Assembly: GCA_011523365.1 (NCBI GenBank)
Contig: WTGY01000198.1
Coordinates: 1-32,944, forward strand
Source of the DNA: Caldilineaceae bacterium
Lineage (GTDB): Bacteria > Chloroflexota > Anaerolineae > Caldilineales > Caldilineaceae
Direction: 5' to 3'
Length of the DNA: 32,944 nt
The translations under genes were made by a program, and so were the position numbers. A model generated the notes under the pieces. That model was not told where the DNA came from. It saw only the letters and a list, made by a program, of their open reading frames with translations, and made no database searches. Shown piece after piece: positions 25,872-32,944 of the stretch. Position 1 is the stretch's first letter. Every line of letters starts with the position of its first letter.

Positions 25872-26747
25872 TCAGCAAACCTTGCCTGTCACCCTTCGGG
25901 CTTGGCGCGTAAATCCTTCTTTTGACCAGCCGGCCCGATGTCCGATGCGGCGCTTCAACCAGTCGTACAGGGAAAGAGCAGCCTCTTGTGAGCGCCAGTC
26001 CTCCCATCCCGACCTGGCATACAGACCCGGAATCGCGGTGTGCGCCGTACGCTTGCCGCCGCCGCCGTCGCCGGCAACATAGCTGTCCACGATCACCCGA
26101 TCGCCAGAATCCAGAATGAGCTCTCCAAAAGCCTCCACATCAGAAAAGGGAAGGCATGGGCTCACTGTCAACTGGGTAGTAATTCCGTGGTCGCGAGCCT
26201 GTCGGGCCGTCTCAAGACGCAGTTGAATCGACGGACAATGGGGCGTCAGGACACGACGCACATCTTCCCGATCCGTCTCAATGGTCAGGTTAAGAAGGCA
26301 ACGTTCCTCCAGCGTTGCCATGATGTCGAAATCTCTTGCCGCGAGGGGGGCGCGGGTTTGGATCACCAGCAGGCCAGGTGGATATTTTTGAAACACAGAG
26401 AGACACTGGCGGGTCAATCGATATGTCTGTTCCGCGCTCTGATATGGGTCCGTTGAAGACGACATAAAGATCGCTGTCCGCTCAAGAGCCTCACGACGAT
26501 GAAGGGTTGCCAGCTCCGTTTCAAGTCGTTCGGCGATTCCTACTCTGGGATAGACGTAGCTTCCCCACTCCATGCCGCCGTTGTAAAAGCGGTGAACGTT
26601 GGACTGGCTTACGTAGCAGTAGCTGCATCCGAATCGGCACCCGATGTAGGGTTGGAGCGTATGGCTGAACCCCTTCAAGAATCCACCAGTCCTGGTCAGG
26701 GCGCCCTTTGCAGGACGTTCTTGCAGCAGTGTTTGCGGCTTTGTCAT
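25872..26747 (-). CDS. Radical SAM protein, spore-photoproduct-lyase (SplB)-like
   Basis: Radical S-adenosylmethionine enzyme of 291 aa. Cys37, Cys41 and Cys44 (GCRFGCSYCYV) form the CxxxCxxC cluster site, followed by MSSSTDPYQSAE, LLVIQTRAPLAARD and LNLTIETDREDVRRVL, as in the SplB-like/'Rv2578c' group found in many non-sporulating bacteria. Whether it repairs DNA lesions is unknown for this group. It is first in the transcript with the ROK kinase and galT, and is divergent from the Nudix gene across 73 bp. A minus-strand TG-g-TATACT box is at 26781-26789; no Shine-Dalgarno is seen before the ATG. Confidence 0.88.
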   Translation of the reverse strand: MTKPQTLLQERPAKGALTRTGGFLKGFSHTLQPYIGCRFGCSYCYVSQSNVHRFYNGGMEWGSYVYPRVGIAERLETELATLHRREALERTAIFMSSSTDPYQSAEQTYRLTRQCLSVFQKYPPGLLVIQTRAPLAARDFDIMATLEERCLLNLTIETDREDVRRVLTPHCPSIQLRLETARQARDHGITTQLTVSPCLPFSDVEAFGELILDSGDRVIVDSYVAGDGGGGKRTAHTAIPGLYARSGWEDWRSQEAALSLYDWLKRRIGHRAGWSKEGFTRQARRVTGKVC

Positions 26748-26780
26748 AGAGGTAGATTGGGCGGCTTCTATAGTTCACCA

Positions 26781-26789
26781 AGTATACCA
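26781..26789 (-). promoter_or_regulatory. Extended -10 promoter of the radical SAM operon
   Basis: Minus strand TG-g-TATACT, giving a leader of about 27 nt to the ATG at 26747. It lies back to back with the plus-strand Nudix promoter. Confidence 0.5.
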
Positions 26790-26804
26790 CTTCCACAGAG
26801 CAGG

Positions 26805-26813
26805 TGCTATACT
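26805..26813 (+). promoter_or_regulatory. Extended -10 promoter of the Nudix gene, leaderless type
   Basis: TG-c-TATACT at 26805-26813, in the same gTGCTATA context as the LCP promoter. Only 7 nt separate it from the ATG at 26821, so transcription should begin at the start codon. No ribosome site is present. Confidence 0.65.
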
Positions 26814-26820
26814 TGTCAGA

Positions 26821-27399
26821 ATGACCAGGACGTTCCGATATTGCCCATTCTGTGCCAGTCCGGTAGTGGAAGAGGTGCGTTTCAACGCCTTGCGGCCCGT
26901 CTGCCCGGCGTGTGAATTCGTCCAATTCCTCGATCCCAAAGTGGCGGTCATTGCACTTGTACAACATGGCGAAAGAGTCCTGTTAATTCAACGGGCGGTG
27001 GACCCGGGGAAGGGGGCGTGGTCCTTGCCCGGCGGGTACATGGATGCCGGGGAGATGCCCCGCGAGGCGCTGCAGCGGGAGCTGCAGGAAGAGGTCGGTT
27101 TGCCCACAAGAATCGGCGAATTGATCGATATCTTCCCGATGGTCAATGGCGAAGGCGACCGCATAGGAATTGTGCTGGCTTTTCAGGGGGAACCGGCCAA
27201 TTCGCCGGAGATACCGTTTGTCGCAGACGATGCGCAGGACGCAGGGTGGTTCTGCGCGGATGACATCCCAAAGGAGCTGGCCTTTGAGTCGACTGAAACG
27301 CTGATCAAAAACTGGAAGGCAACTATTGATAAGACCCCCGGCGAACGTTGCCAGGAGACCGAAGCAGACGCCCTTGAACGGCCGGACCGAACCAGCTGA
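26821..27399 (+). CDS. Nudix hydrolase with N-terminal zinc ribbon
   Basis: Nucleoside-diphosphate-X hydrolase of 192 aa. Residues 8-31 are a four-cysteine zinc ribbon (Cys8, Cys11, Cys28, Cys31) like that of NADH pyrophosphatases. The complete Nudix box GX5EX7REUXEEXGU runs from Gly72 to Leu94 with the metal-binding REL QEE core at 86-91. The substrate may be NAD(H), ADP-ribose or a nucleotide sugar; NudC's SQPWPFPxS signature is not present, so it is not NudC itself. The stop overlaps the ATG of the epimerase gene (TGATG), so the pair is coupled. The promoter is of the leaderless type. Confidence 0.9.
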   Translation: MTRTFRYCPFCASPVVEEVRFNALRPVCPACEFVQFLDPKVAVIALVQHGERVLLIQRAVDPGKGAWSLPGGYMDAGEMPREALQRELQEEVGLPTRIGELIDIFPMVNGEGDRIGIVLAFQGEPANSPEIPFVADDAQDAGWFCADDIPKELAFESTETLIKNWKATIDKTPGERCQETEADALERPDRTS

Positions 27400-28538
27400 T
27401 GAATCGAACACATCGCATAGAAAGAACCCGTTCCGAGTCTTCGCCGCCAATTGGGGCAGAAGGCACATTTGGAGATAGAGAGGCTGAAGGACGGAGAACC
27501 GTAGGTACCTGTCTTGTGACCGGCGGCGCCGGCTTCCTCGGCATCAATCTTGTCCGCTACCTGCGTGAGAAGGGAATCCAGGTTGTCTCGCTCGACGTTG
27601 CCCCGTTCGACTATCCTGAGAGGGACTCCGTCCGGGTCCTGGATGGGGACATTCGCGACGTCGAGGTCGTGCGCGCGGCGATGGAAGGTGTGGACCTGGT
27701 GGTTCACGCAGCGGCCGCCCTGCCTTTGTACAGCGCGGAGGAGATCTTTTCGACGGATGTTGACGGGATACAAAACGTGCTGGAGGCGGCGTACAGTTCG
27801 GGAATAGACAGGTTTATTCATATTTCGTCCACGGCTGTCTACGGTATCCCGGACCACCATCCGCTGAAGGAAGACGACCGGCTGTACGGGGTCGGTCCTT
27901 ACGGCGAAGCCAAGATCGAGGCCGAAGAGATTTGCCAGGAGTTCAGGGAGAGGGGGATGTGTGTACCCATCATCCGTCCCAAATCTTTTGTCGGCCCTGA
28001 GCGGCTAGGGGTCTTCGCTCTGTTCTATGATTGGGCAAAGGACGGCAAGAACTTTCCGATGCTTGGCAGTGGGAAAAACCGGTACCAGTTGCTGGACGTA
28101 GAGGACCTGTGCTCTGCGATTTTCCTGGCGGCCACACTGCCAAGCTCACGAGTCAATGATACGTTTAACATCGGTGCGACTGAGTTTGCTACGATGAAGG
28201 AAGACTATCAGGCCGTCCTCGACTTCGCCGGTCACGGCAAGCGCATTATCCCACTGCCGGCTGCGCCAGCCATCTGGACCTTGCGATTGCTGGAACAACT
28301 GGGGATTTCGCCGCTCTACAAGTGGGTATATGAGACAGCAGCGACCGACTCTTTTGTGGAAGTAGAAAAGGCCCAGCGGATTCTTGGATGGAACCCAAAG
28401 TACAGCAACCAGGAAGCGCTTGTGCGGAACTATGCCTGGTACATCGACAACCTGGCCAACTTTGAGGGCAGCAGCGGCGTCTCGCACCGTGTGCCGTGGA
28501 GCCAGGGCATCCTGAAGCTTGCCAAAGTGTTCTTTTGA
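27399..28538 (+). CDS. NAD-dependent epimerase/dehydratase (extended SDR)
   Basis: Extended SDR of 379 aa acting probably on a nucleotide sugar or similar metabolite. The NAD motif GGAGFLG is at 42-48, Asp66 of SLDVAP suggests NAD preference, and the catalytic residues are Thr145 (ISSTAVYG) with Tyr168 and Lys172 (YGEAK). The first 35 residues are a non-conserved polar extension; it is kept because the ATG is coupled to the Nudix stop and no better in-frame start with a ribosome site appears. The C-terminal region after 260 diverges from GalE. Together with the zinc-ribbon Nudix enzyme it may handle nucleotide-sugar pools (inference). Confidence 0.88.
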   Translation: MNRTHRIERTRSESSPPIGAEGTFGDREAEGRRTVGTCLVTGGAGFLGINLVRYLREKGIQVVSLDVAPFDYPERDSVRVLDGDIRDVEVVRAAMEGVDLVVHAAAALPLYSAEEIFSTDVDGIQNVLEAAYSSGIDRFIHISSTAVYGIPDHHPLKEDDRLYGVGPYGEAKIEAEEICQEFRERGMCVPIIRPKSFVGPERLGVFALFYDWAKDGKNFPMLGSGKNRYQLLDVEDLCSAIFLAATLPSSRVNDTFNIGATEFATMKEDYQAVLDFAGHGKRIIPLPAAPAIWTLRLLEQLGISPLYKWVYETAATDSFVEVEKAQRILGWNPKYSNQEALVRNYAWYIDNLANFEGSSGVSHRVPWSQGILKLAKVFF

Positions 28539-28586
28539 CTTCCCTGAGCGAGCCAGATCTCCGTTCAGGACTACCAGCACATTCTC

Positions 28587-29051
28587 TTACGCGGTCTCCT
28601 CGTCGCTCCCGTCTTTGTCAGATTCCACGGGTATGTCTTGAGAAGCGGGAGGTTGCGTTTGTTTCTCTTCGAAGCTGTCTGCGAACTTCCCGACTTCGCT
28701 GGCGGCAGACCTGAGTCCGACGGTTAGTCCTTCCTTCAGTTCAGCGGCGAGTTCACTTTCGCGAACACGGTTTGCCACTCTGGTAGCCTGTTCCTGAAGA
28801 TCCTGGCCCTGCTCGCTGCGACCGAATCGCTCAAGGGCCTCTTCGAGGCTACCCAGCAGTGACCCAAGCCCGCGGCGCAGGTCGTTCTCCAGTTGGCGCC
28901 GCTCGTCACTGCTCCAGACGTTGCGAGCAGCGCGAGCCATGGCTTCGACCAACTGTTGAATTTCTACGGTCAAGTCGTCGCTCTTATTGAAGCTCGCGGC
29001 CTCTTTTTCGGCGTTCTGATCCTCGTTTTCAGCCCGGCGTTCTTCTTCCAT
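28587..29051 (-). CDS. Small acidic, helical protein of unknown function
   Basis: Cytoplasmic protein of 154 aa, not recognised beyond a likeness to small helical Chloroflexota/Actinobacteria proteins. It is rich in Glu, Arg, Ala and Leu and predicted to be long helices, possibly coiled coil, at about 28-120 (IQQLVEAMARAARNVW, LENDLRRGLGSLLGSLEEAL), ending in an acidic tail. The ATG at 29051 is chosen because GAGGAG lies 6 nt before it; a longer frame would run into the amidase gene. It starts 30 bp after the amidase stop on the same strand, so co-transcription is likely. Confidence 0.72.
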   Translation of the reverse strand: MEEERRAENEDQNAEKEAASFNKSDDLTVEIQQLVEAMARAARNVWSSDERRQLENDLRRGLGSLLGSLEEALERFGRSEQGQDLQEQATRVANRVRESELAAELKEGLTVGLRSAASEVGKFADSFEEKQTQPPASQDIPVESDKDGSDEETA

Positions 29052-29080
29052 CAGTGCCTCCTCAGTTTTGATGCCTGTGC

Positions 29081-30406
29081 TTACTCTACGCCGGACCGGC
29101 GCTGTGGTTTCGCGCGGCCATTGGGCGCGTCCTGCCAGTCCAGAAATTCCTCTTCCAGGACCGCAGCCAGCGCCAGCACGATGTCCTCTCGCCACGGATG
29201 GGAAACTATCTGCACAGCGACAGGGAGGCCCTGGTCATCTGCGGCAACCGGAACTACGGCGGCGGGATAGCCGGTCAGGTTGAAAGGGACGGTGTAGTCG
29301 AAACGTTGGTTGTCGCGGGTCCCGATGGCAGGCGCGGTGTGGTGAACAGCGGGACAGAGTATGGCATCGTAGTAGCGGATAAACTGGAGTAGATTTGTGC
29401 GGAACTGGTCCCAGGCGTGAAGGAGCTCAACGACATCCTGACCCCGGGTCCCGGCCATATGGCGCCAGCCGCGATCGAGGTCGCGGGCGCCTCCGACCAG
29501 GTCGAGGGGTTGGTTTCCGACGACCTGGACACCGGCGCGAGCCAGCGCTTGCCCTGAGGCGCCCACGGCATTTGCCACCGCCGATGTCACCAGAGAAGCG
29601 GGGTCGTAGGGAAAGGAGGCGATAGTCAGGTCGCGCAGGGGGAGCTGGCCTGGATCGTAAATGGGTTTGGCGACGACGCCGGCATCGCGATAGTCGGGGC
29701 CGGAAATCGTCCTCAGGGCGAGCAGGAGATCCTCAGTGCGGCGGGCCGCCGGCCCGATTTGGGTGCGCTGGTCGGTGAGCCCTCCCGGCTGATTGTAGAC
29801 GCCTGAGTTGGGGACGCGGCCCTGCGTGGGCTTGAGGGCGGTAATGCCGCAAAAGGCGGCTGGGACGCGAAGCCCGCCACCTGTATCACTGCCAAGACCT
29901 AAGGGAGACCCACTGGCCGCTATCAGAGCTGCTTCTCCACCGCTGCTGCCGCCTGGGGAGCGGCTGGCGTTGTGCGGGTTGTATGTTTGACCGACTATCG
30001 CGTTCTCGGTATCGGCACCGCTACCCGATGGCGGGCAGTTGGTTTTGGCGAGAAGGATCGCCCCGGCCTGCTTCATCCTGGCGACGACGGTCGCGTCTGT
30101 ACGGGCGACGAGTCTCTTGCGAATACGGGTTTCCAACCGGCTCTGCAGGCCGGAGGTTTCGAATGTGTCCTTGACTGTGAAGGGCAGGCCGTGCAGAGGG
30201 CCAAGCTGCTCGCCCTGCGCCTGCCGCTCGTCGGCTAGTCTGGCCTGCTCCAGGGCGTCCTCTGCAGTCACTGTTACGGCGTTCAGCCGGGCGTTGACCG
30301 ACTCAAGCCGCGCTTGAAATGCCGAAATAACATCCTGCGCAGAGAGTTGGCGCGTGTGGATGGCACGAATCAGTTGGGTGGCGGTAGAGAAACAGATTTC
30401 CTCCAT
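29081..30406 (-). CDS. Amidase-signature family protein lacking the nucleophilic serine
   Basis: Member of the amidase-signature family, 441 aa from the ATG at 30406. Numbering from the longer frame (start 30442): Lys91 (FTVKDTF) and Ser166 (SPGGSSGG, the cis-serine) are present, but position 190, 24 residues after the cis-serine exactly as in FAAH (Ser217/Ser241), is Gly in GSDTGGGLRVPA. The codon is GGG, so two base changes from AGC/AGT would be needed. The fold appears otherwise complete with an intact C-terminus. It may be catalytically dead, work by another mechanism, or be a mutated gene. The ATG at 30406 is preferred because a TTGATG-N17-TAGGAT promoter ends 7 nt before it. Confidence 0.85.
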   Translation of the reverse strand: MEEICFSTATQLIRAIHTRQLSAQDVISAFQARLESVNARLNAVTVTAEDALEQARLADERQAQGEQLGPLHGLPFTVKDTFETSGLQSRLETRIRKRLVARTDATVVARMKQAGAILLAKTNCPPSGSGADTENAIVGQTYNPHNASRSPGGSSGGEAALIAASGSPLGLGSDTGGGLRVPAAFCGITALKPTQGRVPNSGVYNQPGGLTDQRTQIGPAARRTEDLLLALRTISGPDYRDAGVVAKPIYDPGQLPLRDLTIASFPYDPASLVTSAVANAVGASGQALARAGVQVVGNQPLDLVGGARDLDRGWRHMAGTRGQDVVELLHAWDQFRTNLLQFIRYYDAILCPAVHHTAPAIGTRDNQRFDYTVPFNLTGYPAAVVPVAADDQGLPVAVQIVSHPWREDIVLALAAVLEEEFLDWQDAPNGRAKPQRRSGVE

Positions 30407-30413
30407 TTCCACT

Positions 30414-30442
30414 ATCCTACCGCAGTAGAGTTTCTGCATCAA
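30414..30442 (-). promoter_or_regulatory. Promoter of the amidase-like gene, leaderless type
   Basis: Minus strand TTGATG (30442-30437), 17-nt spacer, TAGGAT (30419-30414), then 7 nt to the ATG at 30406. The geometry places the transcript start at the start codon. Confidence 0.5.
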
Positions 30443-30722
30443 CAGTTAGGGAACGCGCGGGTGCATCCCAGATTTGGTGTAGGAACGGTTTGGCGGGGAA
30501 TCGGTGCCGGCGGTGGCTGGAGTTGCTTACCGTCTTTGGGCGAGACGCAGTGCAGGCGCCAGGCCTGGCCGTACGGTGGAGTGCGCCAGTTGGGGAGGCT
30601 GCGAGGGCAGGCACAAGGCCGGCACCTGCGGGGATCTGAGGACTGGCGGGACGTAGTCTGGCCAGACACTTTCGATTGGGGACCTGTCACCAATATCGAC
30701 ACATGGTCGACCAGGCATGTTG

Positions 30723-30845
30723 TAGGAGAGGGGGCGTTGCGGGGGCGGAGCCCCCGCACAAGGGAGGGCCGAATAGGCCCGACCGCCCAGAACTGCAGCA
30801 ACTGCAGTAGTCAGTAGTCAGTAGTCAGTAGTCAGTGGTCAGTGG
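30723..30845 (+). repeat. Complete dispersed element: two GC hairpins plus CAGTAGT heptamer array
   Basis: In order: conserved lead TAGGAGAGGGGGCGT (30723-30737), hairpin 1 GCGGGGGC-GGA-GCCCCCGC (30739-30757), hairpin 2 GGGCC-GAATA-GGCCC (30766-30780), a short duplicated AACTGCAG, then four CAGTAGT heptamers, one CAGTGGT and a partial unit (30805-30845). Parts of the same element start and end the window. It is non-coding and lies in an intergenic region. It resembles REP-type palindromes combined with short tandem repeats like those of cyanobacteria. Confidence 0.92.
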
Positions 30846-31013
30846 AGGGGCTTGCTTACATTAGAATTGAATGCGGATTGGCCTGTGCAGTGTTGCGTCC
30901 CGAGGGAAAGGGAAGTTTGCCGCCATATTGGGATGCACCCGAATGGGCGGGCCGCCGATGTATAGGCGGCACGGTCGCATATCGGGTTGCCACTGATGGT
31001 GGGAAATGTTCAC

Positions 31014-31042
31014 TTGCACACAGGGGCCCATAGTCGTATTCT
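31014..31042 (+). promoter_or_regulatory. Candidate promoter of the sulfatase gene
   Basis: TTGCAC (31014-31019), 17-nt spacer, TATTCT (31037-31042); leader of about 37 nt to the ATG at 31085. The match to consensus is modest. Confidence 0.4.
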
Positions 31043-31084
31043 TTAGGTGGGCTTGTTACGCGAAATCAGACGGGAACATAAGCC

Positions 31085-32590
31085 ATGACGCGTCCGAACA
31101 TTCTATTTCTCTTTTCCGATGAGCATAGCTACCGCTGTTTGAGTCTGTTAGATGAAACGACCGGCGAACCGGTGCAAACGCCCACTCTTGACAGCCTGGC
31201 GGAGAACGGGGCTTATTTCAGTAGTGCCTATTGCCAGTCTCCGCTGTGCACACCGTCGCGCATCTGCCTTCTGACCGGCCGGTCGCCGATGACCAGCGGC
31301 GGCTGGGCAAATGGGTCGTACCTGCGACCGGAGATCCCGACGATCCCATCTTTTTTTGGGGAGGCCGGTTACACGACCTGCCTGGTCGGTAAGATGCACC
31401 TCGGCGGAACCAACCAGATGGCAGGGTTTGCGCACAGACCGTATGGCGATTTGACGGGGGGGACCGGACATCAGCGGGACCCGCTGTCGATGAGCGAGGG
31501 CGGTTTCGATATGCGAAGCCGGACTGCCGACGCGGGCATTACCGAGATTCCGGAAAGTGCCCTGCAGGAGCAAGTGATCGTGCGGGAGACCGTTTCGTTC
31601 TTGCGGGAACAGAGTGCGGCTGAGCCTGACAGGCCCTGGTTCCTGTGTGCGTCCTTCAGCCGTCCCCATTTTCCATTGACGGCGCCGGGGAGATTTCTGA
31701 ACAGGTACTGGCCTGAGGGGGTAACTGAACCTAAGGTTGGACGTACAGGAGACACTGCCTTTCACCCGATGACGGTAGGCATGGCAAAGGGATTCCGCAC
31801 CGAGGAGGTCTCCGAGGGGGAGATGATGAAGGCGAGGGCGGCCTACTTCGCGTGCGTTGACTATCTGGACGAGATTGTGTGTGATCTACTCCACCTGTTG
31901 GAGCGAAGCGGACTACTTGAAAACACTGTCATCGTGTACACATCGGACCATGGGGAGATGGCAGGCGAGCATGGCATGTGGTGGAAGAACTCGTGGCACG
32001 AGGCCGCGGCGCGTGTGCCACTGATCATTCAGACTCCTGCGCAACGGAGTGGCGGCAGTGCGGGCGTGCGCCTGGATACGCCTGTCAGCCAGGCGGACCT
32101 TTTCCCGACACTTTGCGGGCTGGCGGGCATCGAGGCGCCGGACGGCCTGGAAGGGCGCGATCTGTCGGAGGCTGTGACGACAGGGAGCGGAATACAGGCG
32201 GAGCCTGTATTCGTGGACAATCCGCTTCCACGCTGGGGGGATGGGAGCGAGCATAGGGTTGTGCGCATGGGGCAGCACAAGTTCGTGCGCTTTCGGGGAA
32301 TGCGGCCGCACTTGCTCTTCGATCTGAAAGCCGACCCCCTGGAGCAGCGCAATCGACTGGAAAGCGGCAGCGAGGCGGAGCATGCGGTGGGGCGGCGCTT
32401 GAAAGCGCTTGTTGACAGTTCCTGGGACTTCGACGCTGCCGAGGCGCAGCGGCACAGGGATGAAGAAGCGCTGCGGCAGAACTCATTGCGTGCGGGGTCC
32501 AGCAGGCACGGAAACTGCTACAAGATGCCGGATGGCCGTGTTATTGCCGCGGACACTCCGCTGTATAGTCCAGAGGTGGTCGACATTTAG
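31085..32590 (+). CDS. Sulfatase (formylglycine-dependent, Cys type)
   Basis: Arylsulfatase-superfamily hydrolase of 501 aa, expected to release sulfate from a sulfated carbohydrate or ester. The modification motif CTPSRICLLTGR starts at Cys55, which must be converted to formylglycine. Calcium ligands are seen in FLFSDEH (Asp12) and YTSDHGEMAGEHG, with WWKNSWHEAAARVPLI following. No signal peptide is visible, so it may act in the cytoplasm or leave by another route. The 3' part (about 380-500) is a variable C-terminal region. No formylglycine-generating enzyme is in the window. It is flanked on both sides by copies of the dispersed repeat. Choline-sulfatase-like activity is an alternative. 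Confidence 0.9.
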   Translation: MTRPNILFLFSDEHSYRCLSLLDETTGEPVQTPTLDSLAENGAYFSSAYCQSPLCTPSRICLLTGRSPMTSGGWANGSYLRPEIPTIPSFFGEAGYTTCLVGKMHLGGTNQMAGFAHRPYGDLTGGTGHQRDPLSMSEGGFDMRSRTADAGITEIPESALQEQVIVRETVSFLREQSAAEPDRPWFLCASFSRPHFPLTAPGRFLNRYWPEGVTEPKVGRTGDTAFHPMTVGMAKGFRTEEVSEGEMMKARAAYFACVDYLDEIVCDLLHLLERSGLLENTVIVYTSDHGEMAGEHGMWWKNSWHEAAARVPLIIQTPAQRSGGSAGVRLDTPVSQADLFPTLCGLAGIEAPDGLEGRDLSEAVTTGSGIQAEPVFVDNPLPRWGDGSEHRVVRMGQHKFVRFRGMRPHLLFDLKADPLEQRNRLESGSEAEHAVGRRLKALVDSSWDFDAAEAQRHRDEEALRQNSLRAGSSRHGNCYKMPDGRVIAADTPLYSPEVVDI

Positions 32591-32929
32591 TCATCAGCAT
32601 GTGATATTAAGCTTATTGTTGTCCCGGAGTTGGGATCTGTTGATTTCAAGCTTCCCAGTTCGGGAATGAAATAAGACAGAAAGTAACTACTGAGCCATGT
32701 TCCATGTGTGTGTACTGTGCGTGTTCGGGGGGGAATGGACAGTCAGTATTTCTAAAGCGGGCTCGCGATGGCCATAGCGGTGAACGTTGGGTATGTATGG
32801 GCGTTGCCTCGCCTGTCTTGCCTGCGCTGGCACATAATTGGAAAGTGCCAAGACGCGGGGTTGGGGGGAAGCCCGGCCGCCGCGGGTCGCCAAGGTCATA
32901 TTGCCACACACTCGCTGCGGCGGGGGTTT
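32591..32929. other. Non-coding interval after the sulfatase gene
   Basis: No supported reading frame. It contains an imperfect inverted repeat GGCAC...GTGCC near 32829-32850 and GC-rich sequence leading into the partial repeat at the window end. No T-run terminator was recognised after the sulfatase stop. Confidence 0.5.
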
Positions 32930-32944
32930 TAGGAGAGGGGGCGT
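32930..32944 (+). repeat. Start of a third dispersed-repeat copy, cut by the window edge
   Basis: The last 15 bases are identical to 30723-30737, the lead of the complete element. Sequence before them (up to 32929) is unrelated to that before 30723, which marks base 30723/32930 as near the true left edge of the repeat unit. Confidence 0.7.

Larger units (their letters stand above)
30443..31084. other. Non-coding interval carrying the dispersed repeat
   Basis: No supported gene between the divergent amidase-like and sulfatase genes. It holds a complete dispersed repeat at 30723-30845, a perfect GCCGCC/GGCGGC hairpin with an 8-nt loop at 30951-30970, and the sulfatase promoter candidate near 31014-31042. 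30443-30722 shows reading frames, but none has a recognisable fold. Confidence 0.6.

Noticed and set aside
30314..30817. Plus-strand open frame (167 aa) overlapping the amidase 5' end and the repeat
   Set aside because: It runs through the amidase start, its promoter and the hairpin repeat; no domain recognised.
30805..30845. CRISPR array
   Set aside because: The repeats are 7 bp, directly abutting and without spacers; no cas gene is present. It is a simple tandem tract.

Overview
The window reads as a chromosomal fragment of a bacterium, most likely a Chloroflexota member (Caldilineae/Anaerolineae-like). This is inferred from gene content and not proven: GC-rich coding sequence, an actinobacterial/Chloroflexota-type two-subunit KorAB 2-oxoacid:ferredoxin oxidoreductase, an LCP-LytR_C wall protein beside a membrane protein with a PP2C-like domain and a beta-propeller, a DUF933/YchF-like ATPase, and several genes whose -10 box sits only 7-9 nt before the ATG. 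No rRNA, tRNA, CRISPR array, transposase or phage structural gene was seen. The genes are mostly housekeeping or metabolic, packed in short operons.

Layout. 1-300: part of a dispersed repeat, then the leader of an M20D amidohydrolase (297-1505). 1599-5340: a self-contained unit with a strong promoter overlapped by a palindrome, a GntR/FadR-type regulator, then korA and korB. 5395-9651 (mostly minus): SirB1-like protein and PlsC acyltransferase, a YvlD-like four-TM protein, a pteridine-reductase-like SDR, and a two-S1-domain RNA-binding protein with its own promoter and a bidirectional terminator. 9766-10839 (minus): YchF-like ATPase. 11390-16336 (plus): large membrane protein (PP2C-like domain, TM, beta-propeller), LCP protein, HAD phosphatase. 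16272-19439 (minus): YigZ/IMPACT protein, MATE exporter, GNAT acetyltransferase. 19986-23860 (plus): an internally duplicated lipoprotein of unknown function, then class I fumarase alpha and beta. 23845-26747 (minus): SplB-like radical SAM protein, ROK fructokinase and GalT as one operon. 26821-28538 (plus): Nudix hydrolase translationally coupled to an NAD-dependent epimerase. 28587-30406 (minus): small coiled-coil-type protein and an amidase-signature protein lacking its nucleophilic serine. 30723-30845: complete copy of the dispersed repeat. 31085-32590: sulfatase. 32591-32944: non-coding, ending inside another repeat copy.

How the genes fit together. KorAB and the Fe-S fumarase supply two TCA-cycle steps with oxygen-sensitive clusters. 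The ROK kinase, GalT, epimerase and sulfatase fit a heterotroph that uses and builds sugars, including sulfated glycans. LCP, PlsC and perhaps the PP2C-like/propeller protein belong to envelope maintenance. No single dedicated new system stands out. The most unusual items are the composite repeat (two GC hairpins plus a heptamer array) present at both ends and inside the window, the catalytic-residue losses in the amidase and the SDR, the duplicated lipoprotein, and the recurring leaderless-type promoters.
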